A DNA stretch of 16,474 nt from Bacteroidales bacterium (GCA_029934735.1 JAOZLR010000013.1:4079-20552), one strand, 5' to 3'; counted from the first letter of the stretch, positions 1 to 7,163 are shown. Translations and numbers: made by a program. Notes: generated from the sequence alone by a model not told the origin.

Positions 1-1
1 T

Positions 2-73
2 CTTATTTTGATACTGATAGCCATTGGTATTGGGTATTTTATATTTGTATCTTCCATATCTTTGCACGATTGA
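2..73 (+). CDS. Possible C-terminal tail of a membrane protein (partial, cut by window start)
   Basis: The frame starting at base 2 is open from the window edge to a TGA at 71-73. It reads 23 residues that are almost all Leu, Ile, Gly, Ala and Phe, ending in a short polar tail (SSISLHD). This looks like the last transmembrane helix of a protein whose main part lies to the left. The end overlaps the -7 promoter box of the next gene, which is common in compact genomes. With so few residues a chance open frame is possible, and no family can be named. Confidence 0.3.
   Translation, partial: LILILIAIGIGYFIFVSSISLHD
57..64 (+). promoter_or_regulatory. Bacteroidota -7 promoter box (TATCTTTG) for glutaryl-CoA dehydrogenase
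   Basis: TATCTTTG exactly fits the TAnnTTTG consensus of the Bacteroidota primary sigma factor. Transcription would begin around base 71, just ahead of the ATG at 88 and at or after the alternative TTG at 70. The box therefore favours the ATG as the start. No well-spaced -33 TTG was found. Confidence 0.65.
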
Positions 74-87
74 TAACAAAATTAATT

Positions 88-1260
88 ATGTACACATACA
101 CCCCTCCCGATTATTACCTTGTTGATGAACTGCTCACCGACGAGCATAAAATAATTCGCGGCTCCATTCGTGATTGGGTTGACCGTTCCGTAACGCCAAT
201 AATTGAAGGTGCGGCACAGAATAATGATTTTCCTCTTTATTTGTTTAAGGAACTTGGAGAGCTTGGTGCCTTCGGGCCTTTTATTCCTGAAGAGTATGGT
301 GGTGCAGGTCTTGATTACATTTCCTATGGTGTAATAATGACCGAATTGGAAAGAGGTGATTCAGGTATCCGTTCTGCGGCTTCAGTACAGACATCTTTGG
401 TTATGTACCCTATTTTCAGATTTGGTTCTGAGGAACAGCGAAGGAAATATCTTCCGAAACTGGCAACCGGTGAAATGGTTGGATGCTTTGGCCTGACAGA
501 ACCCAATCACGGCTCCGACCCTGGAAGTATGGAAACAAAATTCAGTGATGAAGGTGATCATTTCCTTCTCAACGGTGCTAAGATGTGGATTACCAACTCA
601 CCAATTGCTGATGTAGCTGTTATTTGGGCAAAGGATGAAGAGGGGAAAGTCAGAGGTTTGATTGTGGAAAAAGGCATGGAAGGCTTTTCAGCTCCCGAAA
701 CCAAAGGGAAATGGTCGTTGCGCGCTTCTATTACCGGTGAACTGGTTTTTGATAATGTGAAAGTTCCAAAGGAGAATCTGCTTCCCAATGTCAAAGGGTT
801 AAAAGGTCCGTTAAGTTGCCTTAACTCTGCAAGATACGGGATTGCCTGGGGTGCAATCGGGGCGGCAATGGATTGTTATAACACTGCACTTAATTATTCT
901 CTTGAAAGAAAACAATTCAATAAACCCATAGCCTCTTTCCAGCTTCAACAGAAAAAGCTTGCGGAGATGGTTACAGAAATTACAAAAGCACAACTGCTTG
1001 CCTGGCGTATGGGGGACCTGCGAAATAAAGATAAGGCCACTCCCGGCATAATCTCTATGGCTAAACGGAACAATGTTGAAATGGCATTAAAAATTGCCAG
1101 AGACTCCAGACAAATGCTTGGTGCTATGGGTATTACTGATGATTTTCCGATTATGCGGCATATGATGAACCTGGAGTCTGTAATCACCTACGAAGGAACA
1201 CACGATATTCACCTGCTGATAACCGGAATGGATGTTACCGGAATACCGGCTTTTGGATAA
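88..1260 (+). CDS. gcdH: Glutaryl-CoA dehydrogenase (acyl-CoA dehydrogenase family)
   Basis: A flavin enzyme predicted to oxidise and decarboxylate glutaryl-CoA to crotonyl-CoA in lysine/tryptophan breakdown, passing electrons to ETF. The 390-residue length fits the family. Visible marks are the flavin-site segment GCFGLTEPNHGSDPGSM, the catalytic base in YEGTHDIH (Glu369 here, aligning with Glu370 of the human enzyme), and Arg95 in the GIRSAASVQ segment. That Arg corresponds to the substrate-carboxylate arginine (human Arg94) that separates glutaryl-CoA dehydrogenases from ordinary acyl-CoA dehydrogenases. I start at ATG 88 rather than TTG 70 because the TATCTTTG box at 57-64 puts the transcript start near 71. 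No ETF genes are nearby. Another short-chain acyl-CoA dehydrogenase is the alternative, but the Arg and C-terminal motif make it less likely. Confidence 0.9.
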   Translation: MYTYTPPDYYLVDELLTDEHKIIRGSIRDWVDRSVTPIIEGAAQNNDFPLYLFKELGELGAFGPFIPEEYGGAGLDYISYGVIMTELERGDSGIRSAASVQTSLVMYPIFRFGSEEQRRKYLPKLATGEMVGCFGLTEPNHGSDPGSMETKFSDEGDHFLLNGAKMWITNSPIADVAVIWAKDEEGKVRGLIVEKGMEGFSAPETKGKWSLRASITGELVFDNVKVPKENLLPNVKGLKGPLSCLNSARYGIAWGAIGAAMDCYNTALNYSLERKQFNKPIASFQLQQKKLAEMVTEITKAQLLAWRMGDLRNKDKATPGIISMAKRNNVEMALKIARDSRQMLGAMGITDDFPIMRHMMNLESVITYEGTHDIHLLITGMDVTGIPAFG

Positions 1261-1292
1261 ATGAAAGATCAATAACAAAATTAAGTAGTAAA

Positions 1293-1457
1293 ATGAAAAA
1301 AGTCACATTTGATATTATCGTAATTATTTTTATAGCTATTTTACTCACAGTAATTTACTACTATAATCTATCTGAAACGTTTGTTAAATTCGGGATAATC
1401 CCATTGCTGTTTTTATATTACTTAGGTAGCTATGCCGAGAAGAAGTTTAGAAAGTGA
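1293..1457 (+). CDS. 54-residue small membrane protein, unknown function
   Basis: An ATG at 1293 opens a 54-residue frame ending in TGA at 1455-1457. It encodes a Lys-led N-terminus (MKKVTFD), a first hydrophobic helix at about residues 8-23, a short polar turn (NLSETFVK), a second hydrophobic stretch at about 33-44 and a basic C-terminus (EKKFRK). This is the layout of a two-helix hairpin with both ends in the cytoplasm by the positive-inside rule. It lies 32 bases after gcdH on the same strand, so it may be cotranscribed, and it ends 7 bases before the convergent stress-protein gene. I do not recognise a family. Confidence 0.6.
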   Translation: MKKVTFDIIVIIFIAILLTVIYYYNLSETFVKFGIIPLLFLYYLGSYAEKKFRK

Positions 1458-1464
1458 AGTTGCT

Positions 1465-1899
1465 TTATTCCTTAGCAGGAATGATGACCAAAGGGATTTT
1501 TGTTTTGTGCAATAGCCCCTTACTAACACTTCCCACCAGAAAATTGAACATAGCACCGTGACCATGAGAACCGGTAATAATAGCATCAACTTTTAGTTCG
1601 TCGGCCTTTTTCAGAATAGTTTCAACCGTTGCACCCTGAACAAGCAATGGTGTTACATCAATTCCCTCTTTTCTCAAATCATCAGCCATATCATGCAGCT
1701 TTTTATGTTCTTCCTTAAACCTTTTGGCCACAAATTCACGCTCGGTATCAGGCCCTACGCCATAACCGACAAAATCAGGGTCGGGCATTGCAACATGAAG
1801 AAGCCATATTTTGGAATCCTGTTTACATACAAGACTTTTTACACTGTTCAAAATCTTTTCGGTAGCCGGTGAAAAATCTATTGCGACAAGTAATTTCAT
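1465..1899 (-). CDS. Universal stress protein, UspA family, single domain
   Basis: A 144-residue cytoplasmic protein of the Usp fold. It opens with the first strand and ATP-site aspartate (MKLLVAIDFS, Asp8). Near the end is the nucleotide-binding pattern G-2x-G-9x-G-S/T: Gly110, Gly113, Gly123 and Ser124 in the GSHGHGAMF...VGS segment, followed by the closing strand (IPLVIIPA). This places it with the ATP-binding Usp type rather than the non-binding UspA type. The frame extends 45 residues upstream, but the TATATTTG box (1932-1939, minus strand) would start transcription around 1926, leaving a short leader to the ATG at 1899. It is transcribed away from rlmN. The partner process is unknown; such proteins typically respond to starvation or energy stress. 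Confidence 0.9.
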   Translation of the reverse strand: MKLLVAIDFSPATEKILNSVKSLVCKQDSKIWLLHVAMPDPDFVGYGVGPDTEREFVAKRFKEEHKKLHDMADDLRKEGIDVTPLLVQGATVETILKKADELKVDAIITGSHGHGAMFNFLVGSVSKGLLHKTKIPLVIIPAKE

Positions 1900-1931
1900 T
1901 ATGATTTTTTTAGATAAGTACATTTTGAATG

Positions 1932-1939
1932 CAAATATA
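1932..1939 (-). promoter_or_regulatory. -7 promoter box (TATATTTG) for the universal stress gene
   Basis: Read on the minus strand this is TATATTTG, an exact TAnnTTTG match, 33 bases upstream of the ATG at 1899. It is back to back with the rlmN promoter at 1977-1984, giving a divergent control region of about 100 bases. Confidence 0.6.
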
Positions 1940-1976
1940 CAAGGAAATACGATTCCTGCAGAAGTAAAGTTTCGAC

Positions 1977-1984
1977 TATCTTTG
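1977..1984 (+). promoter_or_regulatory. -7 promoter box (TATCTTTG) for rlmN
   Basis: Exact TAnnTTTG match 22 bases upstream of the rlmN ATG at 2007. The predicted transcript start near 1990 gives a short leader of about 15-20 bases. Confidence 0.65.
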
Positions 1985-2006
1985 CAAAAAAATAGCTGTT
2001 GCAAAA

Positions 2007-3029
2007 ATGAAAGAACCTCTTTTTGGAAAGACATTATCTCAACTTCAGGAAATTGTAGCCGGACTTAGCCTGCCGAAGTTCACGGCAAAGCAGATCACAG
2101 ACTGGTTATACAAGAAGGATATTATATCCATTGATGAGATGACCAATTTGTCGAAAAAAGCAAGAGAACTTCTGTCTGAAAATTTTGAATTTGGATTGGT
2201 TTCTCCTGAAAAGGTTTCCATATCATCCGACGGGACAAAGAAGTATCTGTATCCAGTTGAGAATAACAGATTTGTGGAAGCAGCTTATATTCCTGATAAA
2301 TCAAGGGCTACACTTTGTGTTTCATCACAGGTAGGTTGCAGAATGGGTTGTCATTTCTGTATGACCGGAATGCAGGGTTTCCAGGGAAACCTTTCAGCAG
2401 GCGAAATTGTGAATCAAATCAAAAGCCTTCCAGAGCGTGAAAGCCTGACCAATATAGTTTATATGGGAATGGGAGAGCCGTTTGATAATTACACAAATGT
2501 GATACAGAGTCTCGAAATTTTAACATCAGACTGGGGTTTTGCAATGAGTCCGCGAAGGATAACTGTTTCGACAATTGGAATTATTCCGGCTATGACAAAA
2601 TTTCTTGAGGAGAGCGAATGTCATCTTGCTGTCAGCATGCATACCCCTTTTGATGAAGAACGCAGTATGCTGATGCCGGTTCAGAATAATAATCCAATTG
2701 AAGAGGTACTTAATGTTATCAGAAAATTCGACATTGGCGGGCAACGACGCATTTCGTTTGAGTATATAGTTTTTAAAGGATTGAATGACACACCCCGTCA
2801 TATAAAACAATTAGCAAAAATCCTTAATGGGATTCGTTGCAGGATAAACCTGATACGCTTTCACCCAATTCCCGGCTCTGAATACCGCTCACCCGATGAT
2901 AACTCAATGCATGCTTTTATGGATGCTCTGAATAAAAAGGGAATCAGAACCACTTTAAGGGCATCACGTGGTCAGGATATTGAAGCTGCCTGCGGATTAT
3001 TGTCAACCAAAGAGTTGCAGGGGAAATGA
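2007..3029 (+). CDS. rlmN: Dual-specificity rRNA/tRNA methyltransferase RlmN (radical SAM)
   Basis: RlmN methylates C2 of adenosine 2503 in 23S rRNA and of A37 in some tRNAs, using two SAM molecules per turnover. The 340-residue protein carries the radical-SAM cysteines Cys111, Cys115 and Cys118 (CRMGCHFC). The two extra RlmN cysteines are also present: Cys104 in TLCVSSQVG (equivalent to E. coli Cys118) and the methyl-carrying Cys329 in the RGQDIEAACG segment (equivalent to Cys355). The SAM-binding GMGEP motif follows (MGMGEPFDNY). The resistance enzyme Cfr shares the cysteines, but this N-terminus and chromosomal housekeeping context fit RlmN. It is divergent from the stress gene and convergent with the ATPase across a 360-base gap. 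Confidence 0.95.
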   Translation: MKEPLFGKTLSQLQEIVAGLSLPKFTAKQITDWLYKKDIISIDEMTNLSKKARELLSENFEFGLVSPEKVSISSDGTKKYLYPVENNRFVEAAYIPDKSRATLCVSSQVGCRMGCHFCMTGMQGFQGNLSAGEIVNQIKSLPERESLTNIVYMGMGEPFDNYTNVIQSLEILTSDWGFAMSPRRITVSTIGIIPAMTKFLEESECHLAVSMHTPFDEERSMLMPVQNNNPIEEVLNVIRKFDIGGQRRISFEYIVFKGLNDTPRHIKQLAKILNGIRCRINLIRFHPIPGSEYRSPDDNSMHAFMDALNKKGIRTTLRASRGQDIEAACGLLSTKELQGK

Positions 3030-3389
3030 AAAAGTTAAGCATTATGAGTTAACCGGAAAAGTACTTCCCAATCTTGAAATTTTTCGGACAATGATTTCTA
3101 AAATACTTCTAACCCTAATAACTGTTAAGTTAACATTAAAATGTTGATATAATTCAATCTTCACCTCACCCTTTCAGATAGCTATCGGAACTCCTCACGT
3201 TCCTTCGTTAAAACTACAGATGTTGAAAAAGGAGAGGGAAGAGTAGTGGTGTTTTGAAATTTTACTACACGATATTAAGATATAATTATTTCATTCCTCT
3301 CCAGAGGGAGAGGATAATGGTGAGGGGAAGTTTAATCTTAAGTTGACAGCTAACCTCAAACTACAAATTTTCATTGACCAATCGGGAGT
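3030..3389. other. 360-base intergenic region between convergent genes
   Basis: No credible coding frame is present; the longest small frames are under about 20 residues. The region holds the fold-back element at 3156-3333 and otherwise AT-rich sequence. Both flanking genes point into the gap, so it must contain their transcript ends, but no classical stem followed by a T-run was seen. Confidence 0.6.
3156..3333. repeat. Fold-back (MITE/REP-like) element with terminal inverted repeats
   Basis: The left end AATCTTCACCTCACC (3156-3170) and the reverse complement of the right end (3319-3333) agree at 13 of 15 positions. Inside are further inverted pieces. The perfect palindrome GATAGCTATC is at 3177-3186. 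GGAGAGGGAA at 3231-3240 pairs imperfectly with ATTCCTCTCC at 3293-3302. CCTCTCC/GGAGAGG at 3296-3313 forms a perfect 7-bp stem with a 4-base loop. Its GC-richer purine/pyrimidine sequence differs from the surrounding AT-rich DNA. No protein is encoded. It could be a non-autonomous mobile element or a structured intergenic repeat that also serves as a bidirectional terminator. Confidence 0.5.
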
Positions 3390-4499
3390 TTACCTGCCAT
3401 TATTAGCATAATACCTTTGCAGAAATCTTTTAAAAAAGAGATCATAAACGGTGTAGCCATTTGGGCTTTTATAAAGAATTTCCTTTTTGGCAAGAGCTTT
3501 AATTGCTTGTGCAACAGATGATATTGACGGTAATTTGTGCTTCATTATGAACTCCATAGATGTTGGTTTGCTTACAACTTCTTCATTTGCAACTGAAATA
3601 ATTAGTTTTTTTTGATTTTCTGGCAATAGATTCAACAGATTTTGATAGTCTGTTTTTTTGGTTTCAAGATACTCGTTTATAATTTGTCTTGCCTCACCTG
3701 CTGTAATTGTTTTATTGGTTTGATAATAAACCTGATTTGTGATAACCTGCGTGTAATATGTATAACATTCCGTAAAATCAAGTATATAGTCAATTGCATC
3801 CGTTTCAATGTTTTTAGAATATTTTTCAAAATTTGTTTTTATAAAATGAAAATATATTTTCCTTTCGATTTTCCCAAGGACAAGTACTTCGGTGCTTTGA
3901 TAAAATGGTCTTTTAGGACTTAAAAACATATCCTGTAGCAAGTGATTTGTACTTCCGGAAAAAAGAAATATGACATTTGAAAGGGGTTGGATAGCTGTTC
4001 TTAAAATAGCCTCTGCCTTTTCGGGATAGTTTACTACTTCCTGAAATTCGTCAAATGCCAGAATCACCTTCTTTTTTCTGTTTTCAAGATATTTCAATAA
4101 ATGGTTTAGGGTTTTGACTGTGTTTGTCTCGGTTAATTGAAGGCTGAGTTCCGGAGTGCCATCTTGTGATATGGAGATGGTCGTTGAAATGCCCTTTAGA
4201 ACACTTTTAACTCCTTCAATAAAACTTTTCTTATGGTATTTTTCCAAAATTTTCTCAGAAAGCTCTTTTATAAGGTCCTCCATTTTTGTTGTTGCAAATA
4301 GATCAACAAATATTGTTTCATGTTTTTTGCCTCTTTCTAACTTGTGAAAAAGATGATAAATAAGTGCTGTTTTGCCAAGTCTTCTAGGGCTGTGAATCAA
4401 AGTGTTAAGCTCATTTGTTACATTTGCTTTCAATTTCTTTATCTCTGCTTCTCTGTCACAAAAATGCTCGGAACTATATCTTACGGTAAAAGGATTCAT
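3390..4499 (-). CDS. AAA+ / archaeal-type ATP-binding protein with C-terminal winged helix
   Basis: A 369-residue P-loop protein of the archaeal-ATPase/AAA+ type (PF01637-like, COG1672-like). Walker A is SPRRLGKTAL at residues 37-46 (Gly42, Lys43, Thr44). Walker B is VILAFDEFQEV at 145-155 (Asp150, Glu151). A sensor-like strand follows in the VIFLFSGSTNHLL segment. The last 80 or so residues look like a winged-helix DNA-binding domain followed by a basic tail (FFKRFLQRYY). I use the ATG at 4499 because the longer frame would start upstream of the TATCTTTG box at 4524-4531. The gene is alone, flanked by convergent rlmN and the divergent epimerase operon. The biological role is unknown: relatives are found near mobile and defence genes but also as orphan chromosomal genes. 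Confidence 0.8.
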   Translation of the reverse strand: MNPFTVRYSSEHFCDREAEIKKLKANVTNELNTLIHSPRRLGKTALIYHLFHKLERGKKHETIFVDLFATTKMEDLIKELSEKILEKYHKKSFIEGVKSVLKGISTTISISQDGTPELSLQLTETNTVKTLNHLLKYLENRKKKVILAFDEFQEVVNYPEKAEAILRTAIQPLSNVIFLFSGSTNHLLQDMFLSPKRPFYQSTEVLVLGKIERKIYFHFIKTNFEKYSKNIETDAIDYILDFTECYTYYTQVITNQVYYQTNKTITAGEARQIINEYLETKKTDYQNLLNLLPENQKKLIISVANEEVVSKPTSMEFIMKHKLPSISSVAQAIKALAKKEILYKSPNGYTVYDLFFKRFLQRYYANNGR

Positions 4500-4523
4500 A
4501 ATGTTGTTTTTTATTTCTTTCGG

Positions 4524-4531
4524 CAAAGATA
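4524..4531 (-). promoter_or_regulatory. -7 promoter box (TATCTTTG) for the ATPase gene
   Basis: Exact TATCTTTG on the minus strand, 25 bases upstream of the ATG at 4499. A TTGC at 4554-4551 lies about 20 bases further upstream, the right distance for the Bacteroidota -33 TTG. This -33 element is part of the first copy of a 14-bp tandem repeat. Confidence 0.65.
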
Positions 4532-4540
4532 ATATAATTA

Positions 4541-4582
4541 CATAAAATATGCAACATAAAATATGCAACATAAAATATGTAA
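4541..4582. repeat. Three tandem 14-bp repeats (CATAAAATATGCAA) at the ATPase promoter
   Basis: Units at 4541-4554, 4555-4568 and 4569-4582 are identical except for one base in the third (T for C at unit position 12). Each unit holds the inverted half-sites CATA-N3-TATG. The first unit overlaps the -33 element. Iterated hyphenated palindromes at about 1.3 helical turns look like operator sites for a repressor or activator, possibly the ATPase itself through its winged helix. They may also be a simple tandem expansion. Confidence 0.75.
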
Positions 4583-4655
4583 ATATTGATGATTTGGAAT
4601 TTGCAATTTAAATCCTTTCTAAACTGAAAATCAATAAAAAAAACCTTTGATTTAT

Positions 4656-4686
4656 TTTGGAATATTAAAAAACAACTCTACTTTTG
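4656..4686 (+). promoter_or_regulatory. Promoter (-33 TTTG, -7 TACTTTTG) of the epimerase-decarboxylase operon
   Basis: TTTG at 4656-4659 and TACTTTTG at 4679-4686 are separated by 19 bases, which fits the Bacteroidota consensus in both elements and spacing. The epimerase ATG follows at 4716. No other -7 box was found inside the operon, so this is the likely main promoter for the genes up to 9487. Confidence 0.7.
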
Positions 4687-4715
4687 TGAATTAATTAACA
4701 GTAAAATATAAGAAT

Positions 4716-5120
4716 ATGAAACCTACTCATATTGAGCATATTGGAATTGCAGTGAAGAATCTTGAGGAGAGTATTTCTTTTTATGAAAATGTCCTTGGGC
4801 TAAAATGTTATGCAATTGAAGAGGTGAAAGATCAAAAAGTAAAAACGGCCTTTTTTATGGTTGGACAGACAAAGATAGAATTACTGGAATCAACTGACCC
4901 GGAAGGACCAATAGGAAAATTCACTGAAAAGAAAGGCGAAGGCCTTCACCATATTGCTTTTGCAATGGATAATGTTGAAGAAGCCCTGAAAGATGCTGAA
5001 AGTAAAGATGTTCGGCTAATTGACAAAATACCAAGGAAAGGTGCTGAAGGACTATCAATTGGCTTCCTTCATCCAAAGGCAACCAAAGGTGTTTTAATGG
5101 AGTTTTGTGGTAAAAAATAA
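4716..5120 (+). CDS. mce: Methylmalonyl-CoA epimerase
   Basis: Interconverts (R)- and (S)-methylmalonyl-CoA, linking the B12-dependent mutase to the decarboxylase or carboxylase. The 134-residue single-chain protein belongs to the vicinal-oxygen-chelate (glyoxalase-like) fold. Metal-ligand positions recognisable by family pattern are His8 (HIEHIGIAV), Glu55 (KIELLE, where some relatives have Gln), His79 (GEGLHHIAF) and Glu129 (GVLMEFCG), the last also a catalytic base. It is the first gene after a good promoter and lies 93 bases upstream of the decarboxylase alpha subunit, which fixes the substrate of that enzyme as methylmalonyl-CoA. A generic glyoxalase is the alternative, made unlikely by the LHHIAF and LMEF motifs and the context. 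Confidence 0.93.
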   Translation: MKPTHIEHIGIAVKNLEESISFYENVLGLKCYAIEEVKDQKVKTAFFMVGQTKIELLESTDPEGPIGKFTEKKGEGLHHIAFAMDNVEEALKDAESKDVRLIDKIPRKGAEGLSIGFLHPKATKGVLMEFCGKK

Positions 5121-5170
5121 ATTCGTTTCAGGAAAATATTATCAGAAAAAGGAACCTTTAATATTATTCC

Positions 5171-5195
5171 GTCCTATATCCTAAAATTTTAGGAC
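5171..5195. promoter_or_regulatory. Perfect palindrome in the leader of the decarboxylase alpha gene
   Basis: TCCTAAAATTTTAGGA at 5179-5194 is a perfect 16-bp palindrome. A second, competing pairing is possible between GTCCTA at 5171-5176 and TAGGAC at 5190-5195. The site ends 19 bases before the ATG at 5214. It has no T-run after it, so it does not look like a terminator. A DNA-binding operator or an RNA hairpin that tunes expression of the second gene is more likely. Confidence 0.5.
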
Positions 5196-5213
5196 CAACA
5201 GACACAACAAATT

Positions 5214-6773
5214 ATGAGTAATTTAGAAAAAATATCCAGGCTGGTTGAGCTTCGCGAAAAGGCAAGGCTTGGTGGTGGGGAGAAGCGCATAGAATCACAG
5301 CATCAAAAAGGGAAATATACAGCCCGCGAACGAATAGAAATGATCCTGGATGAGGGAAGTTTCGAAGAGTTCGATATGTTTGTAACACACCGTAGCCACG
5401 AGTTTGGACTGGAAAAGCAACGTTATCTTTCTGATGGAGTTATTACCGGCCACGGAACAATTGATGGACGTGTAGTCTATATCTTCTCACAGGATTTTAC
5501 GGTTTTCGGAGGCTCTCTGTCTGAGACATTTGCACAAAAGGTCTGTAAGGTGATGGATCAGGCAATGAAAGTAGGGGCACCTGTCATTGGTATTAACGAC
5601 AGTGGCGGAGCAAGGATTCAGGAAGGGGTGAAAAGTCTTGCCGGATATGCGGAGATATTTCAGCGAAATATAATGGCTTCAGGAGTAATTCCCCAAATTT
5701 CAGCTATATTCGGGCCTTGTGCCGGTGGCGCCGTTTACTCACCGGCTTTAACTGATGTTGTCATTATGAGTGACAAAACAAGCTATATGTTTGTTACCGG
5801 CCCCAAGGTTACCAAAACGGTTACAGGTGAAGATATTACAACCGAAGAGCTTGGAGGTGCAGGTGTGCATACCGAAAAGTCGGGTGTGGCACATTTCAGG
5901 TCAGATGATGAAGAGGAGGGCTTTTTGCTTATCAGAAAAGTTTTGCAATATCTTCCTCAAAATAACCTTGAAGACCCGCCGATTATTGAATGTAACGACC
6001 CGATTGATAGACTTGAAGATTCGCTTAATGAGATTATTCCGGATGAGACGCATCTTCCATACAATGTAAAAGATATAATCTACTCAATTGTTGATTGCGG
6101 GGAGTTTCTTGAATTTCACAGACACTTTGCAAAAAATATTGTTGTAGGATTTGCGCGGTTCGGAGGGGTACCGGTTGGAATTGTTGCAAACCAGCCAAAT
6201 TATCTTGCGGGTGTTCTTGATATTAACTCTTCACGAAAAGCTGCAAGATTTGTACGTTTTTGTGATGCTTTCAACATTTCGGTTATCACACTTGTTGATG
6301 TCCCGGGATTTTTACCTGGCAGTTCACAGGAGCAGGGTGGAATAATAATCCACGGTGCAAAACTTATGTTTGCATACGGCGAAGCAACAGTGCCGAAGAT
6401 TACAATAACCCTTCGTAAATCATATGGTGGTGCCCACGATGTTATGGGCTCAAAGCAGTTACGTGGTGATATTAATTATGCCTGGCCTACAGGCGAAATT
6501 GCCGTTATGGGGCCAAAAGGAGCCATTGAAGTTTTAGAAGGTAAGAACATTGCCAAAATTGAAGATCAGGAAAAGAGAGCAAAATATATTGCCGAAAAAG
6601 AAGAAGAGTACAGAAAAGAGTTTGCAAATCCTTATAAAGCTGCGAGATACGGTTATATTGATGATGTAATCGAACCACGAAATACACGGTTTAGAATTAT
6701 CAGAGCACTGAAAACCCTGTCAACTAAGAAAGATAAAAATCCGCCTAAGAAACATTCTAACATCCCTCTATAA
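5214..6773 (+). CDS. mmdA: Methylmalonyl-CoA decarboxylase alpha subunit (carboxyltransferase)
   Basis: Transfers the carboxyl group of (S)-methylmalonyl-CoA to biotin on the carrier subunit, yielding propionyl-CoA. The 519 residues form two crotonase-fold halves, as in propionyl-CoA carboxylase beta (PccB). The first half has the acyl-CoA site SGGARIQEGV (130-139) and the oxyanion segment GPCAGGAVYSPAL (167-179). The second has DVPGFLPG and the biotin-side segment KSYGGAHDVMGS. The C-terminus ends in the usual KHSNIPL-type tail. The alpha subunits of decarboxylase and carboxylase cannot be told apart reliably by sequence. The delta, biotin-carrier and sodium-pump beta genes downstream, and the absence of a biotin carboxylase gene, decide for the decarboxylase. 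Only 9 bases separate it from the delta gene. Confidence 0.93.
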   Translation: MSNLEKISRLVELREKARLGGGEKRIESQHQKGKYTARERIEMILDEGSFEEFDMFVTHRSHEFGLEKQRYLSDGVITGHGTIDGRVVYIFSQDFTVFGGSLSETFAQKVCKVMDQAMKVGAPVIGINDSGGARIQEGVKSLAGYAEIFQRNIMASGVIPQISAIFGPCAGGAVYSPALTDVVIMSDKTSYMFVTGPKVTKTVTGEDITTEELGGAGVHTEKSGVAHFRSDDEEEGFLLIRKVLQYLPQNNLEDPPIIECNDPIDRLEDSLNEIIPDETHLPYNVKDIIYSIVDCGEFLEFHRHFAKNIVVGFARFGGVPVGIVANQPNYLAGVLDINSSRKAARFVRFCDAFNISVITLVDVPGFLPGSSQEQGGIIIHGAKLMFAYGEATVPKITITLRKSYGGAHDVMGSKQLRGDINYAWPTGEIAVMGPKGAIEVLEGKNIAKIEDQEKRAKYIAEKEEEYRKEFANPYKAARYGYIDDVIEPRNTRFRIIRALKTLSTKKDKNPPKKHSNIPL

Positions 6774-6782
6774 ACAAATATT

Positions 6783-7157
6783 ATGATTCTTAATAACATA
6801 TCATTTGATTTTTCCGCAATAGATGAGTTCGGAATAACACTGGCAGTTGTGGGATATCTTACTGTTTTTATTACACTTGTAGTGATGTATAATACTTATA
6901 GTTTGATACCGAAGATTATTGACTTTTTTGTTAGGCAAAAATTGCGAAAACAAGGAAAATTCAAAGCTGCCGAAAAAGATAACCTTCATATATCGGGTGA
7001 AGTTAATGCTGCCATTGCTATGGCACTCAATCTGTACTTTGACGAAATTCATGATGAAGAGAGTAATGTCCTAACATTTAAAGAAAAAAATCGCGATTAT
7101 TCTCCCTGGAACTCAAAAATATATAGTGTTAACGATTATTATAAGTTTAGGGGATAG
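6783..7157 (+). CDS. mmdD: Methylmalonyl-CoA decarboxylase delta subunit (OadG family)
   Basis: A small membrane-anchored subunit needed to assemble the sodium-pumping decarboxylase. The 124 residues have one transmembrane helix at about 18-39 (ITLAVVGYLTVFITLVVMY) and a cytoplasmic part. The segment EVNAAIAMALNLYFDEIHDEE and the SPWNSKIYS motif near the end are typical of OadG-like subunits in Bacteroidota. It follows mmdA by 9 bases. In a normal operon the biotin-carrier gene would come next, but here about 560 bases carrying a foreign-looking gene and repeats intervene. Confidence 0.88.
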   Translation: MILNNISFDFSAIDEFGITLAVVGYLTVFITLVVMYNTYSLIPKIIDFFVRQKLRKQGKFKAAEKDNLHISGEVNAAIAMALNLYFDEIHDEESNVLTFKEKNRDYSPWNSKIYSVNDYYKFRG

Positions 7158-7163
7158 GGGGTG

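Noticed and set aside
1811..2068. 85-residue plus-strand frame overlapping the stress gene and the rlmN start
   Set aside because: It crosses two promoters and the real rlmN start in a different frame and shows no family resemblance.
2007..3029. Cfr-type antibiotic-resistance methyltransferase
   Set aside because: The cysteine set is shared by RlmN and Cfr, but the length, N-terminal region and housekeeping context fit RlmN, and no resistance or mobile genes are adjacent.
3642..4532. Three plus-strand open frames opposite the ATPase gene
   Set aside because: Cys/Phe/Ile-rich antisense readings with no motif; the minus-strand P-loop protein explains the region.
4541..4582. Replication-origin-type iterons
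   Set aside because: Only three units, no DnaA boxes or replication initiator nearby, and the repeats align with a promoter.
5770..6345. Open frames of 99 and 64 residues inside mmdA in another frame on the same strand
   Set aside because: Their composition is that of out-of-frame reading, and mmdA is unmistakable over the same bases.
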